Of a stretch of 64,000 nucleotides of DNA, positions 9,725-22,188 are shown piece after piece. This DNA comes from Dama dama (taxonomy: Eukaryota > Chordata > Mammalia > Artiodactyla > Cervidae). The notes beneath the pieces were generated by a model. The model had not been told where the DNA came from and did not search any database. It saw nothing but the letters and a program-made list of their open reading frames with translations. The stretch lies in contig NC_083691.1 in NCBI RefSeq assembly GCF_033118175.1, forward strand, positions 21,611,001 through 21,675,000. Direction: 5' to 3'. How positions within the stretch are numbered: position 1 is the first letter of the stretch; each line of letters opens with the position of its first letter. The translations under genes and the position numbers were made by a program.

Positions 9725-11398
9725 TATGCCAAATGGTTTTAGATAGAACCAAATGGCTGATAATTGAAATATGTCAAATAAGCAAGTTTACTCAGATAGA
9801 AAATACATTAGAGGTCAGCAGAAGAAAGGATTGGGGAGTCATTGTTTAATGGGTACAGAGTTTGTGCAATAAAGATTTTTGGAAATAAATATAATAGTTG
9901 TACAAATTGTAAATTTAATTGATACCATGAATTGTATAGTTGAAAAGCTATACAAATTTTATATCACATATGTTATATCAAAAAATAAAAATAAATCTAC
10001 TTTTGGAAAATTAAATTTGTAAAATCACTTTGGAACACTGAGAATATCTATTGAACATATTCATTCTCTAATGATTCATTATTTATACTCATACCAAACA
10101 TAATTGTGTACACTTCTATTAAAAGACATTTTTCCCAAATTAATGCTGAAACACTACATGTAGTAAGATGAATATATGAGGCATGGTATATTTATACTGT
10201 ACTGCAGTGAAAATGAGCTAAGAATAAAAATGCACATAAACTTGCCAAAAACTTAAAGGATGACTTTGAAAGAAGCCAGAAGCAAAATATGTATTTTATA
10301 ATTCCAATAACATAACACATATACAGGATAAGTAACATTAATGTATGGTTTGAGGTAAGAACATGGTTATCCTCAGGGTGAGGGTTAAATACTTGAAGGA
10401 ATTATGGGGTTGATAGGGCTCTAGATTGTGATAGCATTCTGTGTTCTGATATGGTCGTCAATTTTTCCATGTTAATGCTATGCTCCAATAAAGAGTTTAT
10501 ATGAAAAATACCTGATATAAAATGTACATTGTAAATTAGGAAAATTATCTGTTTCATTTATTTAAATGTTACACCAGAGAGGCAAATGTGATTACATTGG
10601 CAACTAGCAGCTATGTGAATTGCTGCCAGATTCCTTAGTACTGTTAGATTCAACTAATATAAGGTTTATTTCAAAATATGTCAACAAGAGAGAAATGTGA
10701 TTTTGAAGTGACTCATGAATAGCTGTAGGTCATGGGCAGGCTGAATGGAATAAAGGTCTCTGGCTGGCAACCATTCACAGGCACCAGTTACATGACAAGC
10801 TTACCACTACCTCATTTACAACGTAATGCACATTTCATGAAATCTTCTCTTGAAGTTTATCCCAGAATCGTGGACAGTTTTTGAATTTGCTGGATATCCA
10901 TTTACAAATATTTTTACGCCTAAATAATATGAAGAAGTGCTTTGGGTCTTTAGGAAGACCCTGAGGGTATATAAATTTATTTCTCTGAGTTATTCAGATT
11001 ACAGCTACTAAAAGTGTCTGAATTGGGAAAGTGAATAGCTGGTGACATTGTGAGCATGTTGTGTTTTTGCTTCCTAACTGAGAAACAAGTAAGATCATTA
11101 CCCAACATAATCATTTTGAATAGCAATTTGATAATATAAAGAGATTTCAAAGTGTTATTCTTTTGAAGCCAACAATTCTTCTAGTGGTAGTCAAACTTAA
11201 GAAAAGAGTATATGGAAACTTTCACACACAAAGACCTCTATATTAATATGTATTTCAAAGATGAAGTAAAGTGGAAGTTATGCACTACACATTTCTTACT
11301 TCAAGAAAGGGACAATTAAATAAGTCAGTCACTTGATAGGATTGTTTTCTTTTGTCAATAATCATAAAGCATGATATTTATTTTTTAATTTTGCCCTA
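9725..11398. other. Unique AT-rich DNA
   Basis: Nearly 1.7 kb without a recognisable repeat or gene. Starts with a short stem 'atttgg...ccaaat' at 9716-9733. No coding signal on either strand. Confidence 0.45.
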
Positions 11399-12466
11399 TG
11401 TGGATCACAATAAACTGTAGAAAATCCTGAAGGAGATGGGAATACCAGACCAATTGACTTGCCTCTTGAGAAACCTGTATGCAGGTCGAGAAGCAACAGT
11501 TAGAACTGGACATGGAAAAACAGACTCGTTCCAAACAGGAAAAGGAGTACGTCAAGGCTGTATATTGTCACCCTCCTTATTTAACTTATATGCACAGTAC
11601 ATCATGCAAAATGCTGGATTAGATGAAGCACAAACTGGAATCAAGATTGCCGGGAGAAATATCAATAACCTCAGATATGCAGATGACATCACCCTTATGG
11701 CAGAAAGTGAAGAGGAACTAAAAAGCCTCTTGATGAAAGTGAAAGAGGAGAGTGAAAAAGTTGCCTTAAAACTCAACGTTCAGAAAACTAAGATCATGGC
11801 ATCTGGTCCCATCACTTCACGGCAAAAAAAAAAATGGGGAAACAGTGGAAACAGTGACAGACTATTTTTTTGGGGGGCTCCAAAATCACTGCAGATGGTG
11901 ATTGCAGCCATGAAATTAAAAGACACTTACTCCTTGGAAGAAAAGTTATGACCAACCTAGAGAGCATATTAAAAAGCAGAGACATTACTCTGCCAACAAA
12001 GGTCCATCTAGTCAGGGCTATGGTTTTTCCACTAGTAATGTATTTATGTGAGAGTTGGACTACAAATAAGGCTGAGTGCTGAAGAATTGATGCTTTTGAA
12101 TTGTGGTGTTGGAGAATACTCTTGAGAGTCCCTTGGACTGCAAGGAGATCCAACCAGTCCATTCTAAAGAAGATCAGTCCTGGGTGTTCATTGGAAGGAC
12201 TGATGCTGAAGCTGAAACTCTTATACTTTGGCCACCTGATGTGAAGTGCTGACTCATTTGAAAAGACCCTGATGCTGGGAAAGATTGAAGGCAGGAGGAG
12301 AAGGGGACGGCAGAGGATGAGATGGTTGGATGGCATCACCCACTCAATGGACATGAGATTGGATAGACTCCAAGAGTTGGTGATGGATAGAGAGGCCTGA
12401 CGTGCTGTGGTTCATGGGGTCGCAAAGAGTTGGACATGACTGAGCGACTGAAATGAACTGAACTGA
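11399..12466 (+). mobile_element. BovB LINE, 5'-truncated, RT active-site codons intact
   Basis: About 1.07 kb of BovB, from the middle of the reverse-transcriptase domain (gtggatcacaataaactg) to the 3' end (gaactgaactga). The endonuclease and first RT blocks are lost by 5' truncation. The frame is open until an A-run at 11823-11834 shifts it, and later codons lie in other frames. BovB moved between squamates and ruminants by horizontal transfer (established knowledge) and supplies enzymes for Bov SINEs. Confidence 0.95.
11436..11951 (+). pseudogene. BovB reverse-transcriptase fragment (broken)
   Basis: Open frame of 171 codons. Residues about 36-60 carry the RT block with RQGCILSP; the catalytic YADD lies at residues 81-84 (codons 11676-11687), followed by the thumb-side KVKEESEK segment. 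From about residue 130 the reading is out of frame because of the A-run at 11823-11834, so the last 40 residues are not BovB protein. There is no native start: the first methionine is internal to the RT domain. It cannot make an active enzyme. Confidence 0.85.
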
Positions 12467-12767
12467 TACTTAAAACAACTCAATATTAATATCGGGGCAG
12501 TAGGAGCTTCAGTTAGAAGCTATCTGTCTTTAGTTGTTGAAATAGGAAATAAACTTTAATGCATGTAGCTTAGCATAAAAATGTTAAATTGTGAAAAGCT
12601 CTCACAAAGAGTTTCTTATATATAATATGCTTATGAGAGTATAAAGATAAGTTATATATATAAAATGTATGTAAAGTAATGTATTAAAGTTACAATAAAG
12701 GAAAATGAAATATTTATAATCATGTATAATCGTATGAAACAGATATTAACAAATTTGTTTAAAGGGG
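12467..12767. other. Unique AT-rich DNA
   Basis: Three hundred bases with TA-rich words; no gene or named repeat. Confidence 0.45.
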
Positions 12768-12776
12768 AAATTAATT

Positions 12777-13051
12777 TGGAGAAGGCAATGGCTACCCACT
12801 CCAGTACTCTTGCCTGGAAAATCCCATGAACAGAGGAGCCTGGTAGGCTGCCATCCATGGGGTCGCTAAGAGTCGGACACAAGTGAACAACTTCACTTTC
12901 ACTTTTCCCTTTCATGTACTGGAGAAGGAAATGGCAACCCACTCCAGTGTTCTTGCCTGGAGAATCCCAGGGACGGGGAGCCTGGTGGGCTGCCATCTCT
13001 AGGGTCGCACAGAGTCGGGCACAACTGAAGCAACTTAGCAGCAGCAGCAGC
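12777..13051 (+). mobile_element. BOV-A2 dimeric SINE
   Basis: Two BovA monomers joined by the CACTTTCACTTT linker, ending in (AGC)n at 13037-13051. Flanks aaattaatt (12768-12776) and aagttaatt (13052-13060) differ at one base and are a plausible target duplication. Same family and orientation as 1500-1775. Confidence 0.93.
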
Positions 13052-13060
13052 AAGTTAATT

Positions 13061-14194
13061 AAAACTGTTTCTGGATTATGTAGAATAAATGCCTCATAAG
13101 CAACTTAATAGAGACTTTTACCTCCAATGATACATCGAATAAATGATCAAGTTCATGCTTGAGCAAGTTCCTTGGTCTACAAAACTAGTGTTCTGCGAGT
13201 TGTAAAAAGAAAAGATTTGACTGTGACAATTAAAAAAAAAAAAAAAGGATCTTTAAATGTTGCAAAAAGAATTGTCAGGTGAAATGAATAAGTGAGTTGC
13301 TGCCAATGCTGAGGAAATAGTGAATGTGGATATCAAATTGCAATTATTTGAAAAATGAATGGGAGTTTAGTAAGATGAAGGATAATCAATGTAGATGGTT
13401 CCTGTGAGAAGTCAAATTCTGAAGAAAACAATGATTTGCATATTAAAAGAAGTTTATTTAGAAGTCAATTTACTTATTTATTTACTTAGAAGTCAATTTT
13501 TTTTTTTTTTTTTTTTTTTTAGGTAAGAAAACACTAAACATTATACCAGGTACATTGAAAAACACCAAAAGAGTTAAAATGATTAACTGGTCTGCACACT
13601 TGTAAGTAATGAGATTCAGTTAACGAATTCTTATTTTCAAAGAGGAGGTCATTTATTGTCATTTACTACTCAAAAGGAGCTGAGTTTGAAGCAGCAAGAC
13701 TGTTAAGGGCATCTTTTGTACATCTACTATTTTCTTTCTTTGTACATTTTATTATTCTTCAGACAGAAATTTAAGAACTTGTTGCAGTAAATTTACCATA
13801 TCTCAGGTTTATTACTTCTATTGCTGTATATGGCTCTTTTTATATTGTTTGTCAGCCTTGCAAAAGCAGGTAGATTTATCATTCAGACTATGAGATGTTA
13901 GGTATTTTATGACTGAAAAGTGATCAGTCCTCATCACCATCACCAATGCTATAAGAAAAAACGTATTGACAGAAACTAATTTCATGACAGTGTCCTAGGC
14001 ACAGCAGGGTTCTGGAAAGCAAAGGTCCAGTGGATCATTCTAGTTCAGTGTAAATGTTTCTCGCCTCCTTCATGAGCTACAAATTTCCACATAAGCATGA
14101 TTGCAAAAGTCTACTGTATGTAGATTTATAAAGGCAATTTGGATAAAACCCAATTAACGGAGTAACTAACACTTTCTGTATATCAGTATCAGCA
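13061..14194. other. Unique DNA with homopolymer runs
   Basis: Contains an A-run at 13232-13246, a 14-bp direct repeat ttagaagtcaattt at 13458-13471 and 13486-13499, and a T-run at about 13497-13520 next to the second copy. No gene is recognised. Confidence 0.5.
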
Positions 14195-14907
14195 TCAGTT
14201 CAGTCACTCAGTCATGTCCTACTCTTTGCGACCCCATGAACCACAGCACACCAGGCCTCTCTGTCCATCACCAACTCCCAGAGTCCATCTAAACCCATGT
14301 CCATTGAGTCAGTGATGCCATCTATCCATCTCATCCTCTGTTGTCCCCTTCTCCTCCTGCCTTCAATCTTTCCCAACATCAGGGTCTTTTCAAATGAGTC
14401 AGCTCTTTGCATCAGGTGGCCAAAGTATTGGAGTTTCAGCTTCAGCATCAGTCCTTCCAATGAACACCCAGGACTAATTTCCTTAAGGATGGACTGGTTG
14501 GATCTCCCTGTAGTCCAAGGGACTCTCAAAAGCCTTCTCCAATGCCACAGTTCAAAAACATCAATTCTTCACCCCTCAGCTTTCTTTATTGTCCAACTCT
14601 CACATCCATACATGACTACTGGAAAAGTAGAGCCTTGACTAGACAGACCTTTGTTGGCAAAGTAATGTCTCTGCTTTTTAATATGCTCTCTAGGTTGGTC
14701 ATAACTTTTCTTACAAGGAGTAAGCGTCTTTTAATTTCATATCTGAAATCACCATCTGCAGTGATTTTGGAGCCCAAAAAAATAAAGTCAGCCACTGTTT
14801 CCCCATCTATTTGCCATGAAGAGATGGGACTGGATGCCATGATCCTAGTTTTCTGAATGTTGAGCTTTAAGCCAACTTTTTCACTCTCTTCTTTCACTTT
14901 CATCAAG
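14195..14907 (-). mobile_element. BovB LINE, 5'-truncated
   Basis: Minus-strand copy of about 710 bases from the 3' end (left, agttcagtcactcag) to the codons for the LMKVKEE segment (right). It encodes only sequence C-terminal to the RT active site. The frame is split over 14212-14529 and 14616-14907 by an indel near 14530-14620. Confidence 0.93.
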
Positions 14908-15074
14908 ATATCATTTTCATTCAGTATATCACCTCCCCAATATAACGGCTCCCTAATATAGGAAAATGGAAGTATTCTCATTGACCATAAGTAAAAGGGA
15001 CTTATAATTTCTTAAAGATAATTTTGTGAAAGAGTGTATGCAAGTGTATATATACACATGAAAAAAATGAAAAT

Positions 15075-15279
15075 GTTAGTTGCTCATTCTGAGCATCTGA
15101 CTCTGCAACACCATGGTCTGCAGCCTGCCAGGCTCCTTTTTCATGGAATTCTCCAGGCAAAAATACTGGAGTGGGTAGAGCCATTCCCTTCTCCAGAGAA
15201 TCTTCCTGTCCCAGAAATTAAACCAGGACCTCCAGCTTTGCAGACAGATTTGCTCCCATCTGAGTCATCAGGGAAGCCT
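15075..15279 (-). mobile_element. Bov-tA SINE
   Basis: Full-length minus-strand copy, strongly diverged in both the BovA body and the tRNA head. Confidence 0.85.
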
Positions 15280-15971
15280 GTGTACATATGTACATGTATA
15301 CTACTTAACTTGACAAAATCCGGTATCAGTAAACAAGTCCCTATGATTTATAATAACCTGAGAAAAGGCAGAAAAATTGTTTAGATCACAGAAAGTTCAA
15401 TGAACTGACACATTACTGAGGTAAAATTTTGCTTATGTATTTACACTGACACATATAAAATATATTCTAATTTTAATTCTTCCAGATTATTTTTGAAAAG
15501 CACATTTATAAATTATCAGACTCTAAATTTTAATTCAAACTTGTTTGTCTATGGTAATTGGTTTGGGGATCAAGTGCTTTCCTTTGGAAATATCCAAAAT
15601 ATAATCTGTCAAATGATTCATTCCTACTACATGCATATATTTTTCAGATTTAATGAAAATGTCTTATTAATAAGATATGACTTTATTTCATAGAGTATCA
15701 GTTTACTACTAAAGTATTAGGAAATATGGCTTAATTTGTGATTTATTAGCACAAATTGAATGTTGTGCTCTTTAATTAGCACTTTTTCAATGTTAGCCTC
15801 TCATGCACTATTCTCTCAATTATTGTTGATTTGTGACTTCTCATCTCCCAACTATATTTTGTTCCTCAAAAAGTACACGCTTTTTCAATCCATATTAGGA
15901 TATAATCATCTTCACAATGAGTCAGTTTCCCTAAAAATGGTAGGGACACTTTAACATATTTTAGAGTATTT
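15280..15971. other. Unique AT-rich DNA
   Basis: No repeat or gene is recognised. Short open frames here are what AT-rich DNA gives by chance. Confidence 0.45.
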
Positions 15972-15982
15972 ATTAAATAATT

Positions 15983-16200
15983 GGCTTCCCTGGTGGCTCA
16001 GACAGTAAAGAATCTGCCTGCAATGCGGAAGACCTAGGTTTGATCCCTGGGTTGGGAAGATTCCCCTGGAGAAGGGCATGGCAACCCACTCCAGTATTCT
16101 TGCCTTGAGAATCCCCATGGACAGAAGAGCCTGACGGGCTACAGACCATAGGGTTGCAAAGAGTCAGACATGACTAAGCGACTAAGCACACACATACACC
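15983..16200 (+). mobile_element. Bov-tA SINE with 11-bp target duplication
   Basis: Complete plus-strand SINE from ggcttccctggtggctcag to a short (CA)n tail, flanked by perfect attaaataatt at 15972-15982 and 16201-16211. The AT-rich target suits the LINE endonuclease. Confidence 0.95.
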
Positions 16201-16289
16201 ATTAAATAATTAACACTGAGTTACTCCTTCATCATAGACATATGATAAAGACATTCCTGATGTGAAAAAAAGCTCATGAAGATCTATTT

Positions 16290-17446
16290 CACTGCCAGAG
16301 ATAAAATTGCCAACATCAGTTGGATGATAGATAAAGCAAGGGAATTCCAGAAACATCTACCTCTGCTTAGTTGGCTATGCTGAATCCTTTGACTGTGTGG
16401 ATCACAACAAACTGTGGAAAATTCTTCAAGAAATGGGAATATCAGACCACCTTATTTGCAGGGCAAGTAGCAACAGATAGAACCAAATATGATATAATGC
16501 ACTGGTTCCAAACTGAAAAAGGAGTACACCAAGGCTGTATATTGTCCCCTGCTTATTTAACTTATATGCAGAGTACATCATGCAAAATGCTGGACTAGAT
16601 GAAGCACTAACTGGAATCAAGATTGCCAGAAGAAATATCAATAACCTCAGATACGCTGATGATACCACCCTTATGGCAGAAAGCAAAGAGGACTAAAGAG
16701 CCTCTTGATGAAGGTGAAAGAGGAGAGTGAAAAAGCTGCCTTACAACTAAACATTCAAAAAACTAATATCCTGGTGTCCAGTCCATGACTTTGGAAGTCC
16801 AAGCTACTTCATGGCGAATAGATGGGGAAACAATGGAAACAGTGACAGACTTTATTTTCCTGGGACCCCAAATCACTGCAGATGGTGACTGCAGCCATGA
16901 AATTAAAAGACACTTGCCCCTTGGAAGAAAAGCTTTGATAGACCTAAATAGCATATTAAAAAGCAGAGACATTACTTTGCCAACAAAAGTCCATCTAGTC
17001 AAAGCTATGGTTTTTCCAGTACTCATGTGTGAATGTGAGAGATGGACCATAAAGAAGGCTAAGTGCAGAAGAACTGATGCTTTCAAACTGTAGTGTTGGA
17101 AACAACACTTGATAGACCCTTAGGCAGCAAGGAGATCAAATGAGTCAATCCTAAAGGAAATCAGTCCTGAATATCCACCAGAAGGACTGATGATGAAGCT
17201 GAAGCTCCAATACTTTAGGCACCTGATTCAAAGAGCTGACTCATTAGAAAAGAGCCTGATGCTGGGAGTGATTGAGGGTAGGAGGAGCAGGGGTCAACAG
17301 AGGATGAGATGGTTGGGTGGCATCATCGATTCAATGAACATGAGTTTGAGCAAACTCCAGGAGAGAGTGAAGGACAGGGAAGCCTGGTGTGCTGCAGTCC
17401 ATGGGGTCACAAAGAGTTGGATATGACTGAACAATTGAGCAACAAC
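16290..17446 (+). mobile_element. BovB LINE, 5'-truncated, frameshifted
   Basis: About 1.16 kb, from ccagagataaaattgcc through the RT core to the 3' end gagcaacaacat. The YADD codons are present at 16652-16663, but indels (for example near 16692, and a gap near 16460) scatter the frame over all three phases. The 3' tail is of the (AAC)n rather than the (AACTG)n kind. Confidence 0.93.
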
Positions 17447-18681
17447 ATACTGGATTATAATGTAACCATACTACTAGATACATTTTACTGATGTAAAAGG
17501 TGAAATTTGTGGAATTAGGGAAATTAATTCCATTGCCAGAGAGTAAAAGAGATCCTTTCAAATCTTTTTTTTTTCAAATTCTTTTTATTTTACCTATTGT
17601 GTCTCATACAGCTATTTTTGTGAATAAGAGATTTATAGATAAGCATTAAAATTACTAATGATATTAAAAGGTACCATCAGCGTCCTGCAAACAGCAGATA
17701 AAGCCTTGGAATATCTGTTCTCCTGCTGCCCTGTTACTACTAGCTACTTCATCATATGAATATTTCTAAATATTATGAATTATGAATTTGTCTACAATTC
17801 CCTTCTGGAGCAAACAACCCCAATGTATGCACTCAGAAGGTACCATAAATCAGTAGATGTGGCAAATGATTGTTTTCTACTTTCTAATCAACACTGCCTA
17901 AATATCCAGTCTCATTTTTCTTAGGCTACAATCTTACAGAATCATTATTCTTTTTTTAATTCTAAGCCTACTGGAAGATAGATTTATATTTTCTTACCAT
18001 ACACCTTGATACTGATATTATTCCCTAAGACAAATGATTTATTAATGTTGATATAATGCTCTATGTGACACCAAAGTGACAGTCTACCTGTAAAATGCCA
18101 ATGTGAGAAACAAGATAATTCCATTTAAAAAAGAAGAGTGTTGATCAGAGAAGCTATGATATAGCTCAACAAAACAGCTCACTCTTCCACTCAGGATTAT
18201 ATATGACATCTGGTACCTATTTAGCTCATGTAGGGCAGTGCCTTACTATTGTTAAGGTTAAGAAATCAACTGTGATTCAGTTTCTGCTTATATTATAATG
18301 TTTAATTATGTTACTAGCAAACATGAAGGGCAGACCATGCAGAGAATAAGATGCAAAGATAGAATCTGAGCTGGAGCTTACATAATCATGATTATGTTAT
18401 TACAGTTTATCTTAAAAAACAACATAATAGAACTTAACAGATCTCCCAGATTCCTCATTTAATAAAGGTAGAACCTGAGACCAAGTAAACTTGAATGACA
18501 CACCCAACCCCACAGGCACACAGTGGAAAAGTGTATCCTCATGCCTCTCAGTGGGTTAGATTATGGTTTATCTGGTTTGATTTGAGGAACCTCAAGTGTT
18601 TCACAAAATAGGACTAATAAACTGCTGCATGCAGTATTCTGGATTTTAGACAGGTCCATTCAGTCTGATATTCAAAGCCTA
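17447..18681. other. Unique DNA; possible MIR near 18430-18545
   Basis: Contains a T-run at 17566-17574 flanked by similar words tttcaaatct and tttcaaattct, and a weak minus-strand MIR-like stretch around 18430-18545. Otherwise nothing is recognised. Confidence 0.4.
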
Positions 18682-20469
18682 TCTCTATGCAAAGATATCA
18701 AGGAAAACGAATAAAATGGGAAAGACTAGAGATCTCTTCAAGAAAATTAGAGGTACCAAGGTAACGATTCGCACAAAGATTGGCACAATAAAGGACAGAA
18801 ATGGTATGGACATAACAGAAGTAGAAGATATTAAGAAGATGCAGCAAGAATACACAGAAGAACTATACAAAAAAGTTCTTCATGACCCAGATAACCACAA
18901 AGGTGTGATCACTAACCTAGAGCCAGACTTCTGGAGCGCAAAGTCAAGTGGGCCTTAGGAAGCATCACAATGAACAAAGCGAGCAGAGGTGATGAAATTC
19001 CAGTTGAGCTATTTCAAATCCTAAAACATAATGCTGTGAAAGTGCTGCACTCAATTATGCCAACAAATTTTGAAAACTCAGCAGTCACGCAGGACTGGAA
19101 AATGTCAGTTTTCATTCCAATCCCCCAAAAAAGGCAATGCCAAAGAATATTCAAACTACCTCACAGTTTCACTCATCTCACACACTAGCAAAGTAATGCT
19201 CAAAATTCTCCAAGCTAGACTTCACCAGTACGTGAACTGAGAACTTTCAGATGTTCCAGATGTTCACACTGGATTGGAAAAGGCAGAGGAATAAGAGATC
19301 TAATCGCCAACATCTTTAGGATCATAGAAAAAGCAACAGAGTTCCAGAAAAACACATACTTCTGCTTCATTGAGTACACTAAAGCATTTGACTGTGTGGA
19401 TCACAGCAAATTGTGGAAAATTCTTAAAGAGATGGGACTACCAGACCACCTGACCTGCTTCCTGAGAAATCTGTATGCAGGTCAAGAAACAACTATTAGA
19501 ACCAGACATAGGAAATCCCACTGGTTCCAAATCGGGAAAGAAGTATTCAAGGCTGTGTATTGTCACCCTGCTTATTTAACTTATATGCAGAGTACATCTT
19601 GTGAAATGCCAGGCTGGATGAAGCACAAGCTGGAATCAAGATTTCCAGGAGAAATATCAATAACATCAGACATGCAGATGACACCACCCTTATGGCAAAG
19701 ACCAAAGAGGAACAAAAGAGCCTCTTGATGAAAGTGAAAGAGGAGAGTGAAAAAGATGGTTTAAAACTCAACATTCAAAAAATAAAGATCATGGCATTCA
19801 GTCCCATCACTTCATGGCGATTAGATGGGGAAAGAATGGAAACAGTGAGAGACTTTACTTTCTTGGGCTCTAAGATCACTGCAGATGGTGACTGCAGCAA
19901 TGAAATTAAAAGACTTTAATGAAATGAAAAGCTTTCCCTTTGAAAGAAAAGCTATGACTAACCTAGACAGCATATTGAAAACCAGAGACATTACTTTGCT
20001 GACAAAGGTCCATCTAGTCAAAGCTGTGGTTTTTCCAGTAGTCATGTATGGATGTGAGTTGGACCATAAAGAAAGCAGAGCACCAGAGAACTGATGCTTT
20101 TGAACTGTGGTTCTGGAGTAGACTCTTGAGAGTCCCTTGGACTGCAAGGAGTCAAACCAGTCAATACTAAAGGAAATCAACCCTTAATATTCATTGGAAG
20201 GACTGATGCTGAAGCTGAAGTTCCAATAATTTGGCCACCTGATGGGAAGAACTGACTCACTGGAAAAGATCCTGATGCTGGGAAAGAATCAAGGCAGGAG
20301 GACAAGGGTAAGACAGAGGATGAGATGGTTGGATGGCATCACCGACTCGAAGGACATAGGTTTGAGTAAACTCCAGGAGCTGGTGATGGACAGGGAAGCC
20401 TGGTGTGCTGCAGTCCATGGGGTCACAAAGAGTTGGACACAACTGAGCAACTGAACTGAATTGAACTGA
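18682..20469 (+). mobile_element. Longest BovB copy in the window
   Basis: About 1.79 kb, from the linker after the endonuclease domain, through all RT blocks, to the (AACTG)n-like 3' end. It is the only copy that includes the N-terminal RT region (DLFKKIRG... linker and the 'PVELFQILKH' block). The active-site tyrosine codon reads CAT (HADD at 19671-19682). Several frameshifts and stops, for example after 18958 and near 19190, kill the frame. Confidence 0.95.
18716..18958 (+). pseudogene. BovB ORF2 linker fragment (broken)
   Basis: Open frame of 80 codons matching the BovB ORF2 stretch between the endonuclease and RT domains: lysine-rich, with the recognisable DRNGMDITEVEDIKK and EYTEELYKK segments. 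It ends at an in-frame stop in a position where intact BovB reads on. Confidence 0.75.
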
Positions 20470-20710
20470 TGGATAAGACATCGTTCTGGTGGGGGGGGGG
20501 TGACAAAATGGTGAACTGTAACAGCAAAATATAATTTCTATCCTCACTGAATTTGAGCTTTAAATGAACTCTTGGCTCCTCCTGAAAGAATACAGAAATT
20601 CATGCAATAGATCCTTTTTTTTTTTTTTCTCCTGGTTTCAAAGGCTTCTGCTCTTGTTAGTTTGGCTGTAAAATATCCCAGGACATTTTCCCCACCGTCA
20701 CAGCTACACA
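20470..20710. other. Short unique spacer with G-run and T-run
   Basis: A run of ten G lies near 20491-20500 and a T-run at about 20614-20628. No gene. Confidence 0.6.
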
Positions 20711-20712
20711 TA

Positions 20713-20793
20713 TTGAGTTGACCAAGAAGTTTGCTTGGGTTTTTTTCTGTAAGATCATCTGAAAAACCTGAACACACTTTTTGGCCAACACAA
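20713..20793. mobile_element. Mariner-type short inverted-repeat element (MITE-like)
   Basis: An 81-bp near-palindrome. The left end reads ttgagttgaccaagaagttt and the complement of the right end is nearly the same word. It is flanked by TA on both sides (20711-20712 and 20794-20795), the Tc1/mariner target. It resembles the ruminant mariner termini with the 'ttggccaaaaagttc' core. No transposase is inside, so it is a deletion derivative. Confidence 0.82.
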
Positions 20794-20817
20794 TACCTGC
20801 TTAAATAACCCAAATAG

Positions 20818-20975
20818 TAGCTAATATTTTATTGAGCACATTAGAAATGTTCTGTTCCATGTCCATTAGGTATATTTATACAATAAATTTCTGGAACTGC
20901 CTGTTCTTTTATAGCTAAATAAACAGAGGCATAAAGGGTTTAAGGTGTAAAGGTTTACAGGGTTTAAGTAGCGAC
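20818..20975 (-). mobile_element. Possible MIR SINE
   Basis: Minus-orientation MIR-like order: 'ttattgagcacatta', then 'agctaaataaacagaggcat'. Strongly decayed. Confidence 0.5.
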
Positions 20976-20984
20976 CCCAAGCTA

Positions 20985-21140
20985 CCAAGAAAGACAATTT
21001 TTCCACAGATTGGGGCCTGAGGCTGGACGGGGTTGGTTCTGGGATGATTCAATCATGTTACATTTATTGTACTCTTTATTTCTCTTATTATTTTATCAAC
21101 TTCACCTCAGATTATTAGGCATTAGATCTTAGAAGTTGGG
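20985..21140. mobile_element. Ancient mammalian interspersed repeat, family not named
   Basis: Words such as gacaatttttccaca, gggatgattcaatcatgtta, catttattgtactctttatt and aggcattagatct occur in the order known from a widespread mammalian DNA-transposon-like repeat. I recognise the repeat but cannot name the family with certainty. Confidence 0.55.
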
Positions 21141-21675
21141 AGCTGCTATGGGGTATGACCTTTGGCTTGAGTCTAAAAGAATAAGTAGTGATCAATCACT
21201 GTGAAATAAGAAATAGGATAGTTGAGATTTAAGGCAAAAATGGGGGGATGGCTTCTTAATGGGAAGAGCATTTTTGCTTAGTTTGTATTATTAACTTGCT
21301 TGCATTCTATCATCTGAAATATGTTCTAAGACATTAGCCCTGATATCCAGATTTAAAGCAGTTTCATAGGTTTCCCAGTTTGGGACATCAAGTTCTGATA
21401 CTTAATCCAACTGTTTAATTTTATTTGATTAAAATATTAGATTTTTGAATGAAAAATACCCTCAGGAGTGCTATGTGGAATATGTTTCAGCCCAGGCAAA
21501 GCATCCCAGAGATTTAAAAATTATTGAAATTAAATGGTATATTTGAAATGAATCCTTCTCAATTAGATGTTGTTCTTAAATTATTCAACAACAGGGAACA
21601 ATGCCAGAAGCAAGGAGATGAGAAATGACTTGCAGCTTTTCTGGTAGCAGCATTGAAAGCAAGTAACCTAGAGGA
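21141..21675. other. Unique DNA
   Basis: Nothing is recognised in about 530 bases. Confidence 0.45.
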
Positions 21676-21676
21676 G

Positions 21677-21880
21677 GGTTCCCAGGTGGCTCAGTGGTAG
21701 AGAATCTGCTGCCAATGCAGGAGATGTGGGTTCTATCCCTGGGTCAGGAAGATCTCCTTGAAAAGGAAATGGCAGCCCACACCAGTCTTCTTGCTTGGAA
21801 AATCCCATGAACAGAGGAGCCTGGTGGACTACAGTCCATGGGGTTGCAAAGAGTCAGACACGACTGAGCAACTGAGCACA
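21677..21880 (+). mobile_element. Bov-tA SINE
   Basis: Full-length plus-strand copy from gggttcccaggtggctcag to gactgagcaactgagcac. B-box position reads ggttctatcc, one base off the canonical Pol III box. Confidence 0.92.
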
Positions 21881-22188
21881 AATATCCAGATGTTATTTGT
21901 TGGGATCAAGAACTACAAAGTCAGAATAATGGTTATTTGTAGAAAGAATGAACTCAGTGGGTAAGAAAGAATACTAATGCAGTGACTTCATATTTGTGAT
22001 GGACACCTAGTGGGTTGCTGCTATCTTTTACTGTGGGTGGGCAGAGTCACAAAGCTTTGCCTGCTGTTCCTCAGGTTTTCCCTAGGGAAGTACTAATGAT
22101 GACCTCTAGGCGCTGACCACCAGTGAGCCTTGTAGATACAAAATATGGTTCATGATACACCTAATAAAAATCACCATGCTCCAGACAA

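Noticed and set aside
11552..11776. Minus-strand open frame across BovB as a separate protein
   Set aside because: It is the antisense shadow of the RT domain; similar shadows occur on the other BovB copies.
14178..14931. 8-bp target duplication gtatatca around the BovB at 14195
   Set aside because: The right copy lies 17 bases beyond the recognisable BovB end and the word is AT-rich, so a chance match is likely.
15983..16055. tRNA gene at SINE heads
   Set aside because: The heads are tRNA-derived but lack a foldable cloverleaf and anticodon arm; they continue straight into the BovA body.
20489..20501. G-run as a quadruplex motif
   Set aside because: A single run of about ten G without the further G tracts needed nearby on the same strand.
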